Shown: positions 34,497 through 43,991 of the stretch, piece by piece | Position numbering within the stretch: position 1 is the stretch's first letter | Layout: every line of letters starts with the position of its first letter | DNA from: an uncultured Winogradskyella sp. | GTDB taxonomy: Bacteria > Bacteroidota > Bacteroidia > Flavobacteriales > Flavobacteriaceae | Assembly: GCF_947498345.1 (NCBI RefSeq) | Contig: NZ_CANMJY010000007.1 | Location: forward strand, 160,040-224,039 | Length of the DNA stretch: 64,000 nt | Direction of reading: 5' to 3' | Position numbers and translations under genes: made by a program | The notes under the pieces: model-generated | Databases searched by the model: none | What the model was told of the DNA's origin: nothing | What the model saw: only the letters and a program-made list of their open reading frames with translations

Positions 34497-35867
34497 ATGG
34501 AAGAACTTCAAGACAACATACAATTTCAGTTAACGGATGAACTTATCGAAAAGGTAGAGATTCTTGTCGAAGACCAAAACGACAAAGAACTTAAAGCTCT
34601 TTTAAATGAGTTTCACTACGCTGATATTGCCGAAATTCTTGATGAGCTAGACCTTGATGATGCCGTTTATGTTATTAAACTTTTAGATTCCGAAACTACA
34701 TCAGATGTCCTTACAGAGCTCGATGAAGACAATCGAGAAAAAGTTCTGGAAAATTTATCAGCTAAAGAAATTGCAGAAGAGTTAGAAGAATTAGACACCG
34801 ATGATGCAGCTGATATTATTGCGGAACTGCCTGAGGAGAGACAAGAGGCCGTCTTCTCTCAAATTGAAGATGAGGAACACAAAGCCGAAATTCAAGAATT
34901 ACTTACTTACGACGATAATACTGCTGGGAGTCTTATGGCAAAAGAGCTCGTTAAGGTATATGAAACCTGGACTGTCGCTGGCTGTTTGCGCAGAATTAGA
35001 GGGCAAGCCAAAGAAGTAACCCGTGTACATTCCATATATGTTGTAGATAAAGAAGAAAAGTTAATCGGTCGCCTGTCCCTAAAAGACTTAATTGTCGCTA
35101 AAAGTGATCAGAAAATTGCTGATATCGCTAAAGACAATGTGGACTTTGTCCACGTCAATGATGATGATGAAGATGTTGCCAAAGTGATGGCAAAATACGA
35201 TTTAGAAGCCATTCCTGTTGTAGATGACAAGCAAACTTTATTAGGTAGAATTACCATTGATGATATCGTTGATGTTTTAAAAGAAGAAGCCGATAAAGAT
35301 TATCAATTAGCAGCTGGTATTACACAAGATGTCGAAGCAGATGATAGTATCATTGAACTCACAAGAGCACGTTTACCATGGTTATTTCTTGGACTCGTTG
35401 GCGGAGTCGGAGCATTTTTAATTATGGAAGGTTTTCAAGAGGCCTTTAGTAAATACGCCGTATTATTCTTTTTTACACCTTTAATTGCCGCAATGGCTGG
35501 TAATGTTGGTGTGCAATCTAGTGCCATTATTGTTCAAGGTTTAGCTAATGATGATGTAAAAGGAAGTATTAATAGTAGACTAATTAAGGAAATGCTATTA
35601 GCCGCACTTAACGGTACTATCTTAGCACTTTTTCTTTTCATTTTTGTGTGGATTACAAAAGACGATTTTAATACAGCCCTAGCTATTTCTGTTTCTCTCA
35701 TAGCAGTGATTATTGTTGCAGGACTTATAGGAACTTTTGTGCCATTATTTTTAGACAAAAGAGGTATTGACCCAGCTATTGCTACAGGCCCATTTATTAC
35801 AACAAGTAATGATATATTCGGAATCTTAATTTATTTTTGGATTGCTAAAATAATTCTAGGCATTTAA
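34497..35867 (+). CDS. mgtE: Magnesium transporter MgtE
   Basis: Mg2+-gated inner-membrane channel, 456 residues. The N-terminal MgtE_N domain (about 30-135) has DIAEILDELDLDDAVYVIKLL and DDAADIIAELPEERQEAVF. Two CBS domains (about 140-260, VTRVHSIYVVDKEEKLIGRLSL and LEAIPVVDDKQTLLGRITIDDI) sense Mg2+. The membrane domain (about 285-456) has five hydrophobic helices with AGNVGVQSSAIIVQGLA and the conserved pore Asp-containing end FITTSNDIFGILIYFW. It follows rsmA by 42 nt. Confidence 0.96.
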   Translation: MEELQDNIQFQLTDELIEKVEILVEDQNDKELKALLNEFHYADIAEILDELDLDDAVYVIKLLDSETTSDVLTELDEDNREKVLENLSAKEIAEELEELDTDDAADIIAELPEERQEAVFSQIEDEEHKAEIQELLTYDDNTAGSLMAKELVKVYETWTVAGCLRRIRGQAKEVTRVHSIYVVDKEEKLIGRLSLKDLIVAKSDQKIADIAKDNVDFVHVNDDDEDVAKVMAKYDLEAIPVVDDKQTLLGRITIDDIVDVLKEEADKDYQLAAGITQDVEADDSIIELTRARLPWLFLGLVGGVGAFLIMEGFQEAFSKYAVLFFFTPLIAAMAGNVGVQSSAIIVQGLANDDVKGSINSRLIKEMLLAALNGTILALFLFIFVWITKDDFNTALAISVSLIAVIIVAGLIGTFVPLFLDKRGIDPAIATGPFITTSNDIFGILIYFWIAKIILGI

Positions 35868-36037
35868 AAAATTCCTTTGCCATTCCCTCCCTGATATTGA
35901 TCTATAATAAGCATAGTGCTTCAATCCTTAACGTAAAAAACTTCGTAACTTTATAACATCAATTAAAAGTTAACTGTTATACCGATTTAGTTGGTGTATC
36001 TAAAAACATGAGATTCCCACTTTCGTGGAAAATGAAT

Positions 36038-36403
36038 ATGAAAGTAATAAACATTAAAGATAAACATGCTTTGTTTTCAAAGCAATGGCACCCTCATCGT
36101 ATCGCAATAGTCGATGATATGCAGGTTATACTTGCTAAAATTAAAGGTGAATTTGTTTGGCATAGTCACGATAACGAAGATGAATTGTTTCAGGTAATTA
36201 AAGGTACACTTTATATGCAATTTAGAGACAGAACTGAAGTCGTAAAAGAGGGCGAAATAATCGTCGTTCCCAAAGGTGTAGAGCATAATCCGTCTACTAA
36301 AGATGGTGAAGAAGTACACCTTTTACTGTTTGAGAAATTGAATACAGATCATACAGGTAATATCAAAGATGAAATGACACAAACAGAATATCCTTGGATA
36401 TGA
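36038..36403 (+). CDS. Cupin-domain protein
   Basis: A 121-residue single-cupin protein. The metal-binding motifs are WHSHDNEDELFQVIKG (motif 1) and VPKGVEHNP (motif 2). The start is placed at the ATG at 36038 (MKVINIKDKHALF), the usual N-terminus; earlier in-frame ATGs at 36008 and 36032 add ten residues at most. Its TGA overlaps the ATG of the dehydrogenase gene (ATGA), so the two are translationally coupled. The substrate is unknown. Confidence 0.87.
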   Translation: MKVINIKDKHALFSKQWHPHRIAIVDDMQVILAKIKGEFVWHSHDNEDELFQVIKGTLYMQFRDRTEVVKEGEIIVVPKGVEHNPSTKDGEEVHLLLFEKLNTDHTGNIKDEMTQTEYPWI

Positions 36404-37377
36404 AAGTATTACACCTAGACAAAAACCATCCTTTACTCATAGATCAACTCAATGATTTAGGTTTTACCAACCACGAAAATTATACAGCTTCAAAGTCTGA
36501 AATTGAAACCAAAATATCAGATTACGAAGGTATTATTATTCGTAGTCGATTTACTATAGACCAACAATTTTTAGATGTAGCTACTAATCTAAAATTCATT
36601 GGCCGAGTAGGTGCTGGATTAGAAAATATTGATTGTGACTATGCTGAGCAAAAAGGGGTATATCTTATTTCTGCACCAGAAGGTAACCGAAATGCTGTAG
36701 GTGAGCATACATTGGGAATGCTATTGTCTTTATTCAATAAACTCAATAAAGCAGACAAGGAAGTAAGACAAGGTAAGTGGTTACGCGAAGCCAATCGCGG
36801 TTTAGAACTCGATGGCAAAACTGTTGGACTTATTGGTTATGGTAATATGGGAAAAGCCTTTGCGAAAAAGTTACGTGGTTTTGATGTTGAAACCTTATGT
36901 TATGACATTAAACCCAATGTTGGTGATGAGAATGCTACCCAAATATCGCTTAGCGATCTTCAGGAAAAAGCAGACGTGTTGAGTTTGCATACACCTCAAA
37001 CACCATTAACTATTAACATGGTGGATTCCGAGTTTATCAATAGTTTTAAAAAACCATTTTGGCTAATTAATACAGCGCGAGGTAAAAGCGTTGTTACCGA
37101 AGATTTAATAACTGCTTTAGACTCAGGAAAAATTTTGGGCGCAGGACTCGATGTTTTAGAATATGAAAAATCATCATTTGAGAATTTATTTAAAATTGAT
37201 GAGCCTAAATTTCGTTGGATGCGAAAAGGTAAAAAGTCCAATCTACCTGAAGCTTTCGAGTACTTAATTAATGCTGATAATGTAATTCTCACTCCTCATG
37301 TAGCAGGTTGGACTGTTGAAAGTAAAATAAAACTGGCACAAACGATTGTAGATAAAATTAAAGCAAAATTTTGCTAA
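36400..37377 (+). CDS. D-2-hydroxyacid dehydrogenase (phosphoglycerate-dehydrogenase-like)
   Basis: A 325-residue NAD-dependent dehydrogenase of the SerA/2-hydroxyacid family. The start is the ATG at 36400 overlapping the cupin stop. It has GRVGAGLENIDCDYAEQKGV, the Rossmann loop GLIGYGNMGKAFAKKLRGFDV, the substrate Arg in INTARGKSV and the catalytic His in LTPHVAGWT. Which 2-hydroxyacid is used cannot be read; 3-phosphoglycerate is one possibility. The following LuxR-type gene begins 10 nt after its stop. Confidence 0.9.
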   Translation: MKVLHLDKNHPLLIDQLNDLGFTNHENYTASKSEIETKISDYEGIIIRSRFTIDQQFLDVATNLKFIGRVGAGLENIDCDYAEQKGVYLISAPEGNRNAVGEHTLGMLLSLFNKLNKADKEVRQGKWLREANRGLELDGKTVGLIGYGNMGKAFAKKLRGFDVETLCYDIKPNVGDENATQISLSDLQEKADVLSLHTPQTPLTINMVDSEFINSFKKPFWLINTARGKSVVTEDLITALDSGKILGAGLDVLEYEKSSFENLFKIDEPKFRWMRKGKKSNLPEAFEYLINADNVILTPHVAGWTVESKIKLAQTIVDKIKAKFC

Positions 37378-37386
37378 TTTTAAAGT

Positions 37387-37797
37387 ATGAAGAAAACCAT
37401 TCTCGTTTTTGGATTGCTGATTCTTGCATTACTTCTACTATTTCAATTTAGTAAGTACACTATTGCTACAGGTGATATTAGTACAGAAATTGTTGTTTCT
37501 ATTATCGCTATAGTATTTTTCTTTGTAGGTCTGTATATCAATAAAAAATCACGCAATACGCATAAAACAGAATTAATTACAATTGATCATAAAAAAATAA
37601 AGGACTTAGAAATAACCTCAAGAGAATATGAGGTTTTACAATGTATTTCCGAAGGCTTATCTAATAAAGAAATTGGTGAGAAATTATTTCTTTCTGAAAG
37701 CACTATTAAAACACATGTTTCAAATTTACTACTAAAACTAAATGCCAAGCGTAGAACGCAAGCCCTACAAATTGCTAAAACACTTAAAATTATTTAA
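37387..37797 (+). CDS. LuxR-type HTH regulator with N-terminal membrane segments
   Basis: A 136-residue protein with two hydrophobic segments (about residues 5-20 and 32-52), then a C-terminal GerE/LuxR helix-turn-helix (about 70-132): ITSREYEVLQCISEGLSNKEIGEKLFLSESTIKTHVSNLLLKL. A membrane-tethered DNA-binding protein, a layout found in several flavobacteria. It is followed by a 10-bp inverted repeat at 37813 and then the DUF4199 gene, so it may control that run of genes. Confidence 0.87.
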   Translation: MKKTILVFGLLILALLLLFQFSKYTIATGDISTEIVVSIIAIVFFFVGLYINKKSRNTHKTELITIDHKKIKDLEITSREYEVLQCISEGLSNKEIGEKLFLSESTIKTHVSNLLLKLNAKRRTQALQIAKTLKII

Positions 37798-37812
37798 AAA
37801 CCATACTTTTAG

Positions 37813-37842
37813 ACTAAAGTACTAAGGCTTTGGTACTTTAGT
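37813..37842. promoter_or_regulatory. Inverted repeat upstream of DUF4199 gene, candidate operator
   Basis: The perfect 10-bp arms ACTAAAGTAC and GTACTTTAGT enclose a 10-nt loop. No T run follows, so it is not a typical terminator. It lies 16 nt after the LuxR-type gene and 58 nt before DUF4199. The ten bases CTAAAGTACT also occur at 10239 in the palindrome region between the two thiol-stress genes. Confidence 0.45.
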
Positions 37843-37900
37843 ATGAACCCAAAAATAGCAAGAGAAGCTACTTTTGTTATGAACTAAAAATTTTAAAAAC

Positions 37901-38407
37901 ATGAAAAACACAGTACTTAAATTTGGTGGCTATGGCTTAATATTAGGAGCCGTTGTTTTTGGATTAGCCTTAACTTTTGGCGATGGCTTAAGCTATACAA
38001 CTCAGGAAATTATTGGTTATGGCTCAATGGTAGCGTCTTTATCATTTGTTTATTTTGGCATTAAACATTACAGAGATAAGGTTAATGACGGTAAAGTCTC
38101 TTTTGGTAAAGCACTTTTAATAGGACTTTTAATTTCAGCTTTTGTTGGTTTTGGTGTAGGTATAATAGACTATCTATATACTACAGTTATTAATCCCGAT
38201 TTTGCCGAAGAATATCTAACTAAAACAATAGAAAGCTACGAAGCACTTTATTCTGGCGAAGAGCTTGCTGCAAAAAAAGCAGAACTTACAAAACAGATGG
38301 AAGACTACGGAGGCTCAGGCTTTATGGCCACACTTATGTTTATAACCGTTGTCTTGATTGGATTTATTATATCTTTAATATCTGGCTTAATCTTACAGCG
38401 TAAATAA
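37901..38407 (+). CDS. DUF4199 family membrane protein
   Basis: A 168-residue membrane protein with four hydrophobic segments (about 7-27, 36-56, 68-92 and 143-163) and a polar loop between the third and fourth. It matches the Bacteroidota family DUF4199, often found near membrane-stress or glycosyltransferase genes. Function unknown. It begins a run of four short genes with small gaps behind a candidate operator. Confidence 0.85.
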   Translation: MKNTVLKFGGYGLILGAVVFGLALTFGDGLSYTTQEIIGYGSMVASLSFVYFGIKHYRDKVNDGKVSFGKALLIGLLISAFVGFGVGIIDYLYTTVINPDFAEEYLTKTIESYEALYSGEELAAKKAELTKQMEDYGGSGFMATLMFITVVLIGFIISLISGLILQRK

Positions 38408-38427
38408 TAACTAAAACATTTATAATT

Positions 38428-38886
38428 ATGCAATACGAAGCAACATCACCAGAAGACTATATTAGTCAAGTCCCTGAAGAACGTCAGGAAACCCTTAAAA
38501 AACTGAGGAAAGTTATCAATGACAATTTACCTAAGGACTTTGAAGAAGGTATGATATACAAAATGATAGGTTATTACGTACCACATTCGGTTTATCCCGA
38601 TGGTTACCATTGTAGCCCCAAAACACCACTACCATTTATGAGCTTTGCATCGCAAAAGAACTCGGTTAACTTATATCACAGTGGTATCTATGCTAAAAAA
38701 GAGCTACACGATTGGTTTGTCAATGAGTATCCAAAGCATAGCAAACGTAAATTAGATATGGGAAAAAGCTGTATAAGATTTAAAAAAATGAACGAAATTC
38801 CTTTTGAACTTATAGGAGAACTTACTAGAAAAATGACTTGTAAGGAATGGATAGATATATACGAAACAGCCTTAAAAAAGAAATAA
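38428..38886 (+). CDS. DUF1801 domain-containing protein
   Basis: A 152-residue cytoplasmic protein of the DUF1801 (YdhG/YdeI-like) family. EDYISQVPEERQETLKKLRKVINDNLP begins it, and the middle GMIYKMIGYYVPHSVYPDGYH and the C-terminal KLDMGKSCIRFKKMNEIP are characteristic. Function unknown. It ends 1 nt before the VOC gene and so is probably co-translated with it. Confidence 0.88.
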   Translation: MQYEATSPEDYISQVPEERQETLKKLRKVINDNLPKDFEEGMIYKMIGYYVPHSVYPDGYHCSPKTPLPFMSFASQKNSVNLYHSGIYAKKELHDWFVNEYPKHSKRKLDMGKSCIRFKKMNEIPFELIGELTRKMTCKEWIDIYETALKKK

Positions 38887-38887
38887 G

Positions 38888-39274
38888 ATGAAAAAAAGAG
38901 TAACGGGAGTAGGTGGTTTGTTCTTTAAGAGTAAAGACCCTAAAGCATCAAAAGATTGGTACAAAAAGCATCTGGGTTTCAATACGGATGCTTACGGTTG
39001 TACCTTTTGGTGGAAAGACAAAGACGGCAAAGATTGTTCTACACAATGGAGTCCATTTGCAGAAGATACCAAATACTATGAACCTTCTAAAAAGGATTTT
39101 ATGTTTAACTATAGAGTTGAAAATTTAAATGAATTATTAGTGACTTTAAAAGAAGAAGGTGTCACAATAGTAGGAGAGATGGAAGAGTACGATTATGGAA
39201 AGTTTGCATGGATAATGGACAATGAAAATAACAAAATTGAATTGTGGGAACCTATTGATGCAGCTTTTAAATAA
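38888..39274 (+). CDS. VOC family (glyoxalase/bleomycin-resistance-like) protein
   Basis: A 128-residue vicinal-oxygen-chelate fold protein: VGGLFFKSKDPKASKDWYKKHLGF, then the typical FAWIMDNENNKIELWEP end with the metal-ligand Glu. The substrate is unknown, and many members act as small-molecule binding or resistance proteins. It follows DUF1801 at 1-nt spacing. Confidence 0.9.
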   Translation: MKKRVTGVGGLFFKSKDPKASKDWYKKHLGFNTDAYGCTFWWKDKDGKDCSTQWSPFAEDTKYYEPSKKDFMFNYRVENLNELLVTLKEEGVTIVGEMEEYDYGKFAWIMDNENNKIELWEPIDAAFK

Positions 39275-39336
39275 TTGCATCTGTTTTTTTATTAAATTTA
39301 GACTCAATAAATTAACTCATAAAACAATTTAGAATT

Positions 39337-39816
39337 ATGGCAGACGATAATAAAGATTTAGGAGATGAACTTAACGATATGTTAGGTGATGCTAAAGAAG
39401 GTGCTAAAAAAGCAGTAAACAAAGCCGAAGAAATGGCTGGTGATGCCAAAGAGAAAGTAAAAGAAGTATATCAAGATGCTAAAGAAGCAACTTCTGATTT
39501 TGCCGATGATGCTAAAGAAGTATTAAGTGATGGTAAAAATATAGGTATTATTGCTCATATTACGCTAATAGGATGGATTATAGCACTTGTGATGAATAGC
39601 AGCAAAAAAACAGAATTTGGCTCTTTTTATATTAGACAAATGCTAGGATTGATGCTTATTGGTTTTGCAACAGGTTGGATTCCTATATTAGGACTTATTA
39701 TAGGGTTTGTTTTATTTATTGCTTGGGTGATGAGTTTAATCAGTGCATTGGGAGGTGAACAAAAACCGGTTTTTTTGCTTGGAGCACAATTTCAAGAATG
39801 GTTTAAAGGTCTTTAA
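39337..39816 (+). CDS. DUF4870-like membrane protein with helical N-terminus
   Basis: A 159-residue protein. The N-terminal 70 residues are charged and heptad-like (DAKEGAKKAVNKAEEMAGDAKEKV...), LEA-like in appearance. The C-terminal 85 residues carry three hydrophobic segments (NIGIIAHITLIGWIIALVM, QMLGLMLIGFATGWIPI, LGLIIGFVLFIAWVMSLI) of the kind annotated as DUF4870/Tic20-like. Function unknown. A strong terminator follows. Confidence 0.75.
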   Translation: MADDNKDLGDELNDMLGDAKEGAKKAVNKAEEMAGDAKEKVKEVYQDAKEATSDFADDAKEVLSDGKNIGIIAHITLIGWIIALVMNSSKKTEFGSFYIRQMLGLMLIGFATGWIPILGLIIGFVLFIAWVMSLISALGGEQKPVFLLGAQFQEWFKGL

Positions 39817-39824
39817 AGATATCT

Positions 39825-39858
39825 AAACCCAGAATATTAATTCTGGGTTTTTTGTTTT
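39825..39858 (+). terminator. Intrinsic terminator after the DUF4870-like gene
   Basis: A perfect 11-bp stem AAACCCAGAAT / ATTCTGGGTTT with an ATTA loop, followed by a T-rich tract. It ends the plus-strand run from 37.9 kb just before the convergent gene's stop. Confidence 0.88.
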
Positions 39859-40875
39859 TTAATCGTTTAAATCATAATCAAAAGGTAGCATATCACCTAA
39901 ACGTTGATTGCCCATATCTCCACTAAAGTAGATACCAAGGATAGGCAAATAATAACCATACGAGTTTACAAAAAACTCTGGGACCAATACCCTTAAACTC
40001 GATTGAAATTTTTTATCATATAAGATAGAAACCTTATCTATAAGCACTACTTTTTTGTATGGACTATCCTTAACCTTTTCAATTTTAAAATAAGTCCATT
40101 CGTCTACTTTAAACCCTCTGTAATATATACTATAATTCTCATCTTTCAAGTTTTCATTATATAAGGAGCGCATAAAATGTTGTATAGAACCTTTGTATGC
40201 TTTTGCTCTATTTTTTAAAGTCTTTTTACGATCGGCATTTTTCAGGTTTTTATAAAAAGTTGTCCCTTGAAATGCCACAGTTTTTAACACAAACTCATTA
40301 ACACTGGCATCAACATACCTAAATTCTATTGCAAAATCTTTTAAGTCAAAATTCACCTCGTATTGTAAGGCTTTATTTTTTACAATAATAGGCACTTTGG
40401 CACTTGCATATAATACTTTCTCTTGCTTATTATAGTTTAAGATGATATCACTCTCATTTAAAATTTTACAAGATTTTCCGAATCTAGAAGATCCTAAAAA
40501 TTCTTTTCTAAATAATCTTAGTTTTTGTTTTCTGGTTAAACCATCGTCATATGCTATAAGAACCTCATCGAGTTCGTTATTGGCTTCAACCATTTCTATG
40601 GTGATGTTATTTTGGGTTCTAAAGTCTGGGATTAAAACTTTTTCATAACCTAGGTAAGAGATTACTAATGTAGATTGAATGGCTTCTGTATATGAAATTG
40701 AAAACTCGCCTTTTTCGTCTGTTGTTGTTCCAACTGTTGTATTGTCAAAATATACCGCTACAGTTTCTAAAGGTTGTTTTGTGACTTTATCAATAACACG
40801 TCCTGTAAGGGTTTGCGAAATACAAATAAGAGGGAGGAAAAAACTTATATAAACAAGTTTACTTATCTTCACCAT
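39859..40875 (-). CDS. Carboxypeptidase-like regulatory domain protein
   Basis: A 338-residue exported protein with a signal peptide (about 1-21), then a CarboxypepD_reg-like beta-sandwich (about 23-105, LTGRVIDKVTKQPLETVAVYFDNT, FSISYTEAIQSTLVISYLGYEKV). The remaining about 230 residues have no name I recognise; this layout is common in Bacteroidota outer-envelope proteins. It overlaps the OlsF-like gene by 17 nt and is the last gene of the operon. Confidence 0.85.
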   Translation of the reverse strand: MVKISKLVYISFFLPLICISQTLTGRVIDKVTKQPLETVAVYFDNTTVGTTTDEKGEFSISYTEAIQSTLVISYLGYEKVLIPDFRTQNNITIEMVEANNELDEVLIAYDDGLTRKQKLRLFRKEFLGSSRFGKSCKILNESDIILNYNKQEKVLYASAKVPIIVKNKALQYEVNFDLKDFAIEFRYVDASVNEFVLKTVAFQGTTFYKNLKNADRKKTLKNRAKAYKGSIQHFMRSLYNENLKDENYSIYYRGFKVDEWTYFKIEKVKDSPYKKVVLIDKVSILYDKKFQSSLRVLVPEFFVNSYGYYLPILGIYFSGDMGNQRLGDMLPFDYDLND

Positions 40876-42691
40876 TACCCATAAATTTTCGTTCTAATTC
40901 TGCCTGAAACTCTTCCATAACAGGTCTTACAGTGCTTTCTGGCAGATCAGCGATTTTTATATACATTAAACCATCAACTGCATTATTAAACAGTGGATCA
41001 ACATTAAATGCTACAAGTTTGGCATTTTGTTTTATGTACTTTTTAAGTAAAACGGGTAAACGTAATGCACCTGGCTCAACCTCGTCAATTATTCTATCGA
41101 ACTTATTTAAATCAGCTTCTGTAGAATCAAAAACAAAATCTTTATCGGCATCTTTGAGCTTTACTTTAAATTCTTTCTTAGGATGTACATATTGTGCTAC
41201 ATATGGATCGTAATAATGAGATTTCATAAACTCAATCATCAAACTTTTAGAAAAGTTAGAAAACTGATTACTAATACTTACACCACCAATTAAATATTTG
41301 TGCTCAGGATAACGTAAAGTAGTATGTACAATGCCTTTCCAAAGAAGAAATAAGGGCATCGGTTTTTGTTGGTATTCCTTAATGATAAAAGCACGCCCCA
41401 TTTCAATGGATTGACTCATCATTTTATAAAGTTCGGGTTCAAACCTAAACAGATCTTGCAAATAAAAACCATTGATACCATGGCGCTCAAAAATTTGAGA
41501 ACCTAATCCCATTCTATACGCACCAGCTACAACATTCTTCTCATTATCCCATAAAAACATATGGTGATAATAAGTGTCAAATGTATCCAAATCTATAGCT
41601 TCATTTGTGCCTTCACCAACCTCTCTAAAGGTAATTTCTCTTAGCCTTCCAAGTTCTCTCAGAATATTTGGCATGTCCTTAGCCGATGCTAAATACACTT
41701 CGTAATTTTTACTTACTAAAAGTCTACAATCTTTTTTCTTAAGTTGCTCAACTTCAGTAATCATAATATTTGTATCTATCGGAGTTACAATACGCTTTGG
41801 TACTTTAGATACTTTTAGTTGCGACTGTAGATTATCTAAAATTTTTGGTTTATCCTCAAAAGATTTTGATAGCATATAGGTTTTTCGTCTTAAAAATTCT
41901 GAAAAATCAGCAAGTGATTTATGTTCTTTTTGATCTTTCACAGAAATAGGTCTGCCTATTCTTACTTTTATAACTCTGCGTTTCTGCGTTAGCAATTCCG
42001 AAGGTAATTTAGCTGTCCTAAGGGTATCACTTATTTTAGATAGCCTATAGAATAGACGGCTATTTTTAGCGTGAAAATAAATTGGGACTACTGGGACTTC
42101 GGCTTTTTGTATAAGCTTCATTGCGGCTTCTTCCCAGGGTTTGTCCACTACCAATTTACCATCTTTGTAGGTAGACACTTCTCCTGCCGGAAATACTCCG
42201 AGAGGATGCCCTTCTTTTAAATGTAAAATAGCATTTTTAAATCCAGTAATACTACTTTTTATATCCTTACGATCCTCAAAAGGATTCACTGGCATTACAT
42301 AAGGCTTGAGAGGTTCGATTCTATGAAGCAAAAAATTAGCAATAATCTTAAAGTCATTTCGTTGCTCTAACATTAGCTTTAGTAGTAGAATACCATCTAT
42401 GCCGCCAAGAGGGTGGTTAGATATGGTGATATAGGCACCATCCTTAGGAAGTCGTTTTAAGTCTTCTTCGGGAATTTCGAATTTAATCTGAAAGTCATCA
42501 AGTAATGCGTTTAAAAAATCTAAGTTTGATAAGTGTTTGTTACGCTTGTAAATTTTATTTATCGTAGAGATCTTAAGTACTTTCATTAATATCCAACCGA
42601 AAAACGTGCCTAAGAAACCATATTTATCGGCATGGATTGCTTTAGCAACCTCTTTAGCTGTAACTAATCCCATATCAGATGATTTCCCCAT
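40859..42691 (-). CDS. Bifunctional acyltransferase, OlsF-like (ornithine/aminolipid synthesis)
   Basis: A 610-residue fusion. The N-terminal part (about 1-290) is a PlsC/lysophospholipid-acyltransferase-like domain with ISNHPLGGIDGILLLKLM (the HX(n)D motif) and GVFPAGEVST. The C-terminal part (about 300-560) is a GNAT-type N-acyltransferase (Acetyltransf_5/hemolysin type) with GRLREITFREVGEG and the ISNQFSNFSKSLMIEFMKSHYYD region. This two-domain layout is that of OlsF, which makes ornithine lipids by N- then O-acylation. The head group here is unproven. It follows lysC by 19 nt. Confidence 0.82.
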   Translation of the reverse strand: MGKSSDMGLVTAKEVAKAIHADKYGFLGTFFGWILMKVLKISTINKIYKRNKHLSNLDFLNALLDDFQIKFEIPEEDLKRLPKDGAYITISNHPLGGIDGILLLKLMLEQRNDFKIIANFLLHRIEPLKPYVMPVNPFEDRKDIKSSITGFKNAILHLKEGHPLGVFPAGEVSTYKDGKLVVDKPWEEAAMKLIQKAEVPVVPIYFHAKNSRLFYRLSKISDTLRTAKLPSELLTQKRRVIKVRIGRPISVKDQKEHKSLADFSEFLRRKTYMLSKSFEDKPKILDNLQSQLKVSKVPKRIVTPIDTNIMITEVEQLKKKDCRLLVSKNYEVYLASAKDMPNILRELGRLREITFREVGEGTNEAIDLDTFDTYYHHMFLWDNEKNVVAGAYRMGLGSQIFERHGINGFYLQDLFRFEPELYKMMSQSIEMGRAFIIKEYQQKPMPLFLLWKGIVHTTLRYPEHKYLIGGVSISNQFSNFSKSLMIEFMKSHYYDPYVAQYVHPKKEFKVKLKDADKDFVFDSTEADLNKFDRIIDEVEPGALRLPVLLKKYIKQNAKLVAFNVDPLFNNAVDGLMYIKIADLPESTVRPVMEEFQAELERKFMGNGEDK

Positions 42692-42710
42692 AAAACAAAT
42701 GTAGTAAATG

Positions 42711-43961
42711 TTATTTAGTTACGATTTGTACTGTTCCTTGTGTTAACTGCTTCAATAGCACGGTTTTATCTTTTTCGAGCTCCGTTATTGCAGTGTCATT
42801 ATAATGTCTAATAGTATAAAGACTTACATTTTCGTAAGATGTGACTTTAAATTTTGCTTTTAAATGTTGGAATAATTTTTCGAGATTGTCGTATAAATTA
42901 TCAATACAAACAGAAAAGCTAATGGCAGAATTTTGAATGACATCAACTTTCATTTTATATAAGTGTAATAAACTAAATATCTCACTAATATTCTCTTCAA
43001 CGATATATGAAAAATCCAATGATGATAGTGAAATTAAAATCTGATTCTTTTTCACAATAAAACATGGAATTTCAGGCTCTAAGGTTTTTCCTTTACTCAC
43101 ACAGGTGCCATCGGCATTAGGATTTAAAAACGACTTTACATATAACGGAATTTCTTTGCGTTGTAATGGCTGAAGTGTTTTGGGATGTATGACCGAAGCC
43201 CCATAAAAAGCTAACTCTATTGCTTCTCTATACGAAATTTGATGAAGCAATTGTGCATTTTCAAAATAACGAGGATCAGCATTTAAAACACCTGGTACAT
43301 CTTTCCAAATGGTAACGCTATTAGCATTTAAACAATACGCAAAAATTGCTGCAGTATAATCACTACCTTCTCTGCCTAAAGTGGTCGTGAAATTGTTAGT
43401 ATCACTTGCTAAGAATCCTTGGGTAATATTTAGAATTGCAGTGTTGAGCTGAGAAGAAATCTGAGTTTGGGTTACGTCCCAATTTACGTTGGCATGTCTG
43501 TAATAGTTATCTGTTTTTATGTAATCTCTAACATCTAGCCAATTATTTTTTAAACCGAGATCATTGAGATAATGACTAATAATTGTCGTAGAGACCAACT
43601 CCCCAAAACCTATCGTTTGGTCATAAACAAAATTATAATCTGGGGATTTATTGCGTTTAAAAAACAAGGCTAATTCATCAAAAAGAGATTTAACAGCTAA
43701 AAATACTTTATGACGTTCGTTATCAAATAAATCTAACAGAATTTCATTATGATATTTTATAACGTCATGGATAGCGCTTTGCAGTTCTGCTTTGTTTTCA
43801 AAATAGTTTTTTACTACTAATTCCATGGCATTAGTAGTTTTTCCCATGGCAGAAACCACCACTAAAGTATTGTCATAACCTGTGGTTTTTAAAACTTTAG
43901 CTAAATTTTTTACACCTTCAGCATCTTTTACTGATGCTCCTCCAAATTTGAAAATTCGCAT
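42711..43961 (-). CDS. lysC: Aspartate kinase
   Basis: Phosphorylates aspartate, the first step of the aspartate-family amino acids. The 416 residues are the size of a monofunctional aspartokinase. MRIFKFGGASV and VVVSAMGKTTNAM form the N-terminal kinase signature. TTLGREGSDYTAAIFAYCL and WKDVPGVLNADPRYFENA are further active-site motifs. The C-terminal about 120 residues form diverged ACT domains (IEENISEIFSLLHLYKMKVDVIQNSAISFSV). It is the second gene of a minus-strand operon. Confidence 0.95.
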   Translation of the reverse strand: MRIFKFGGASVKDAEGVKNLAKVLKTTGYDNTLVVVSAMGKTTNAMELVVKNYFENKAELQSAIHDVIKYHNEILLDLFDNERHKVFLAVKSLFDELALFFKRNKSPDYNFVYDQTIGFGELVSTTIISHYLNDLGLKNNWLDVRDYIKTDNYYRHANVNWDVTQTQISSQLNTAILNITQGFLASDTNNFTTTLGREGSDYTAAIFAYCLNANSVTIWKDVPGVLNADPRYFENAQLLHQISYREAIELAFYGASVIHPKTLQPLQRKEIPLYVKSFLNPNADGTCVSKGKTLEPEIPCFIVKKNQILISLSSLDFSYIVEENISEIFSLLHLYKMKVDVIQNSAISFSVCIDNLYDNLEKLFQHLKAKFKVTSYENVSLYTIRHYNDTAITELEKDKTVLLKQLTQGTVQIVTK

Positions 43962-43991
43962 AATTAGTTCTCATAAAAAAGGAAATCTTTT

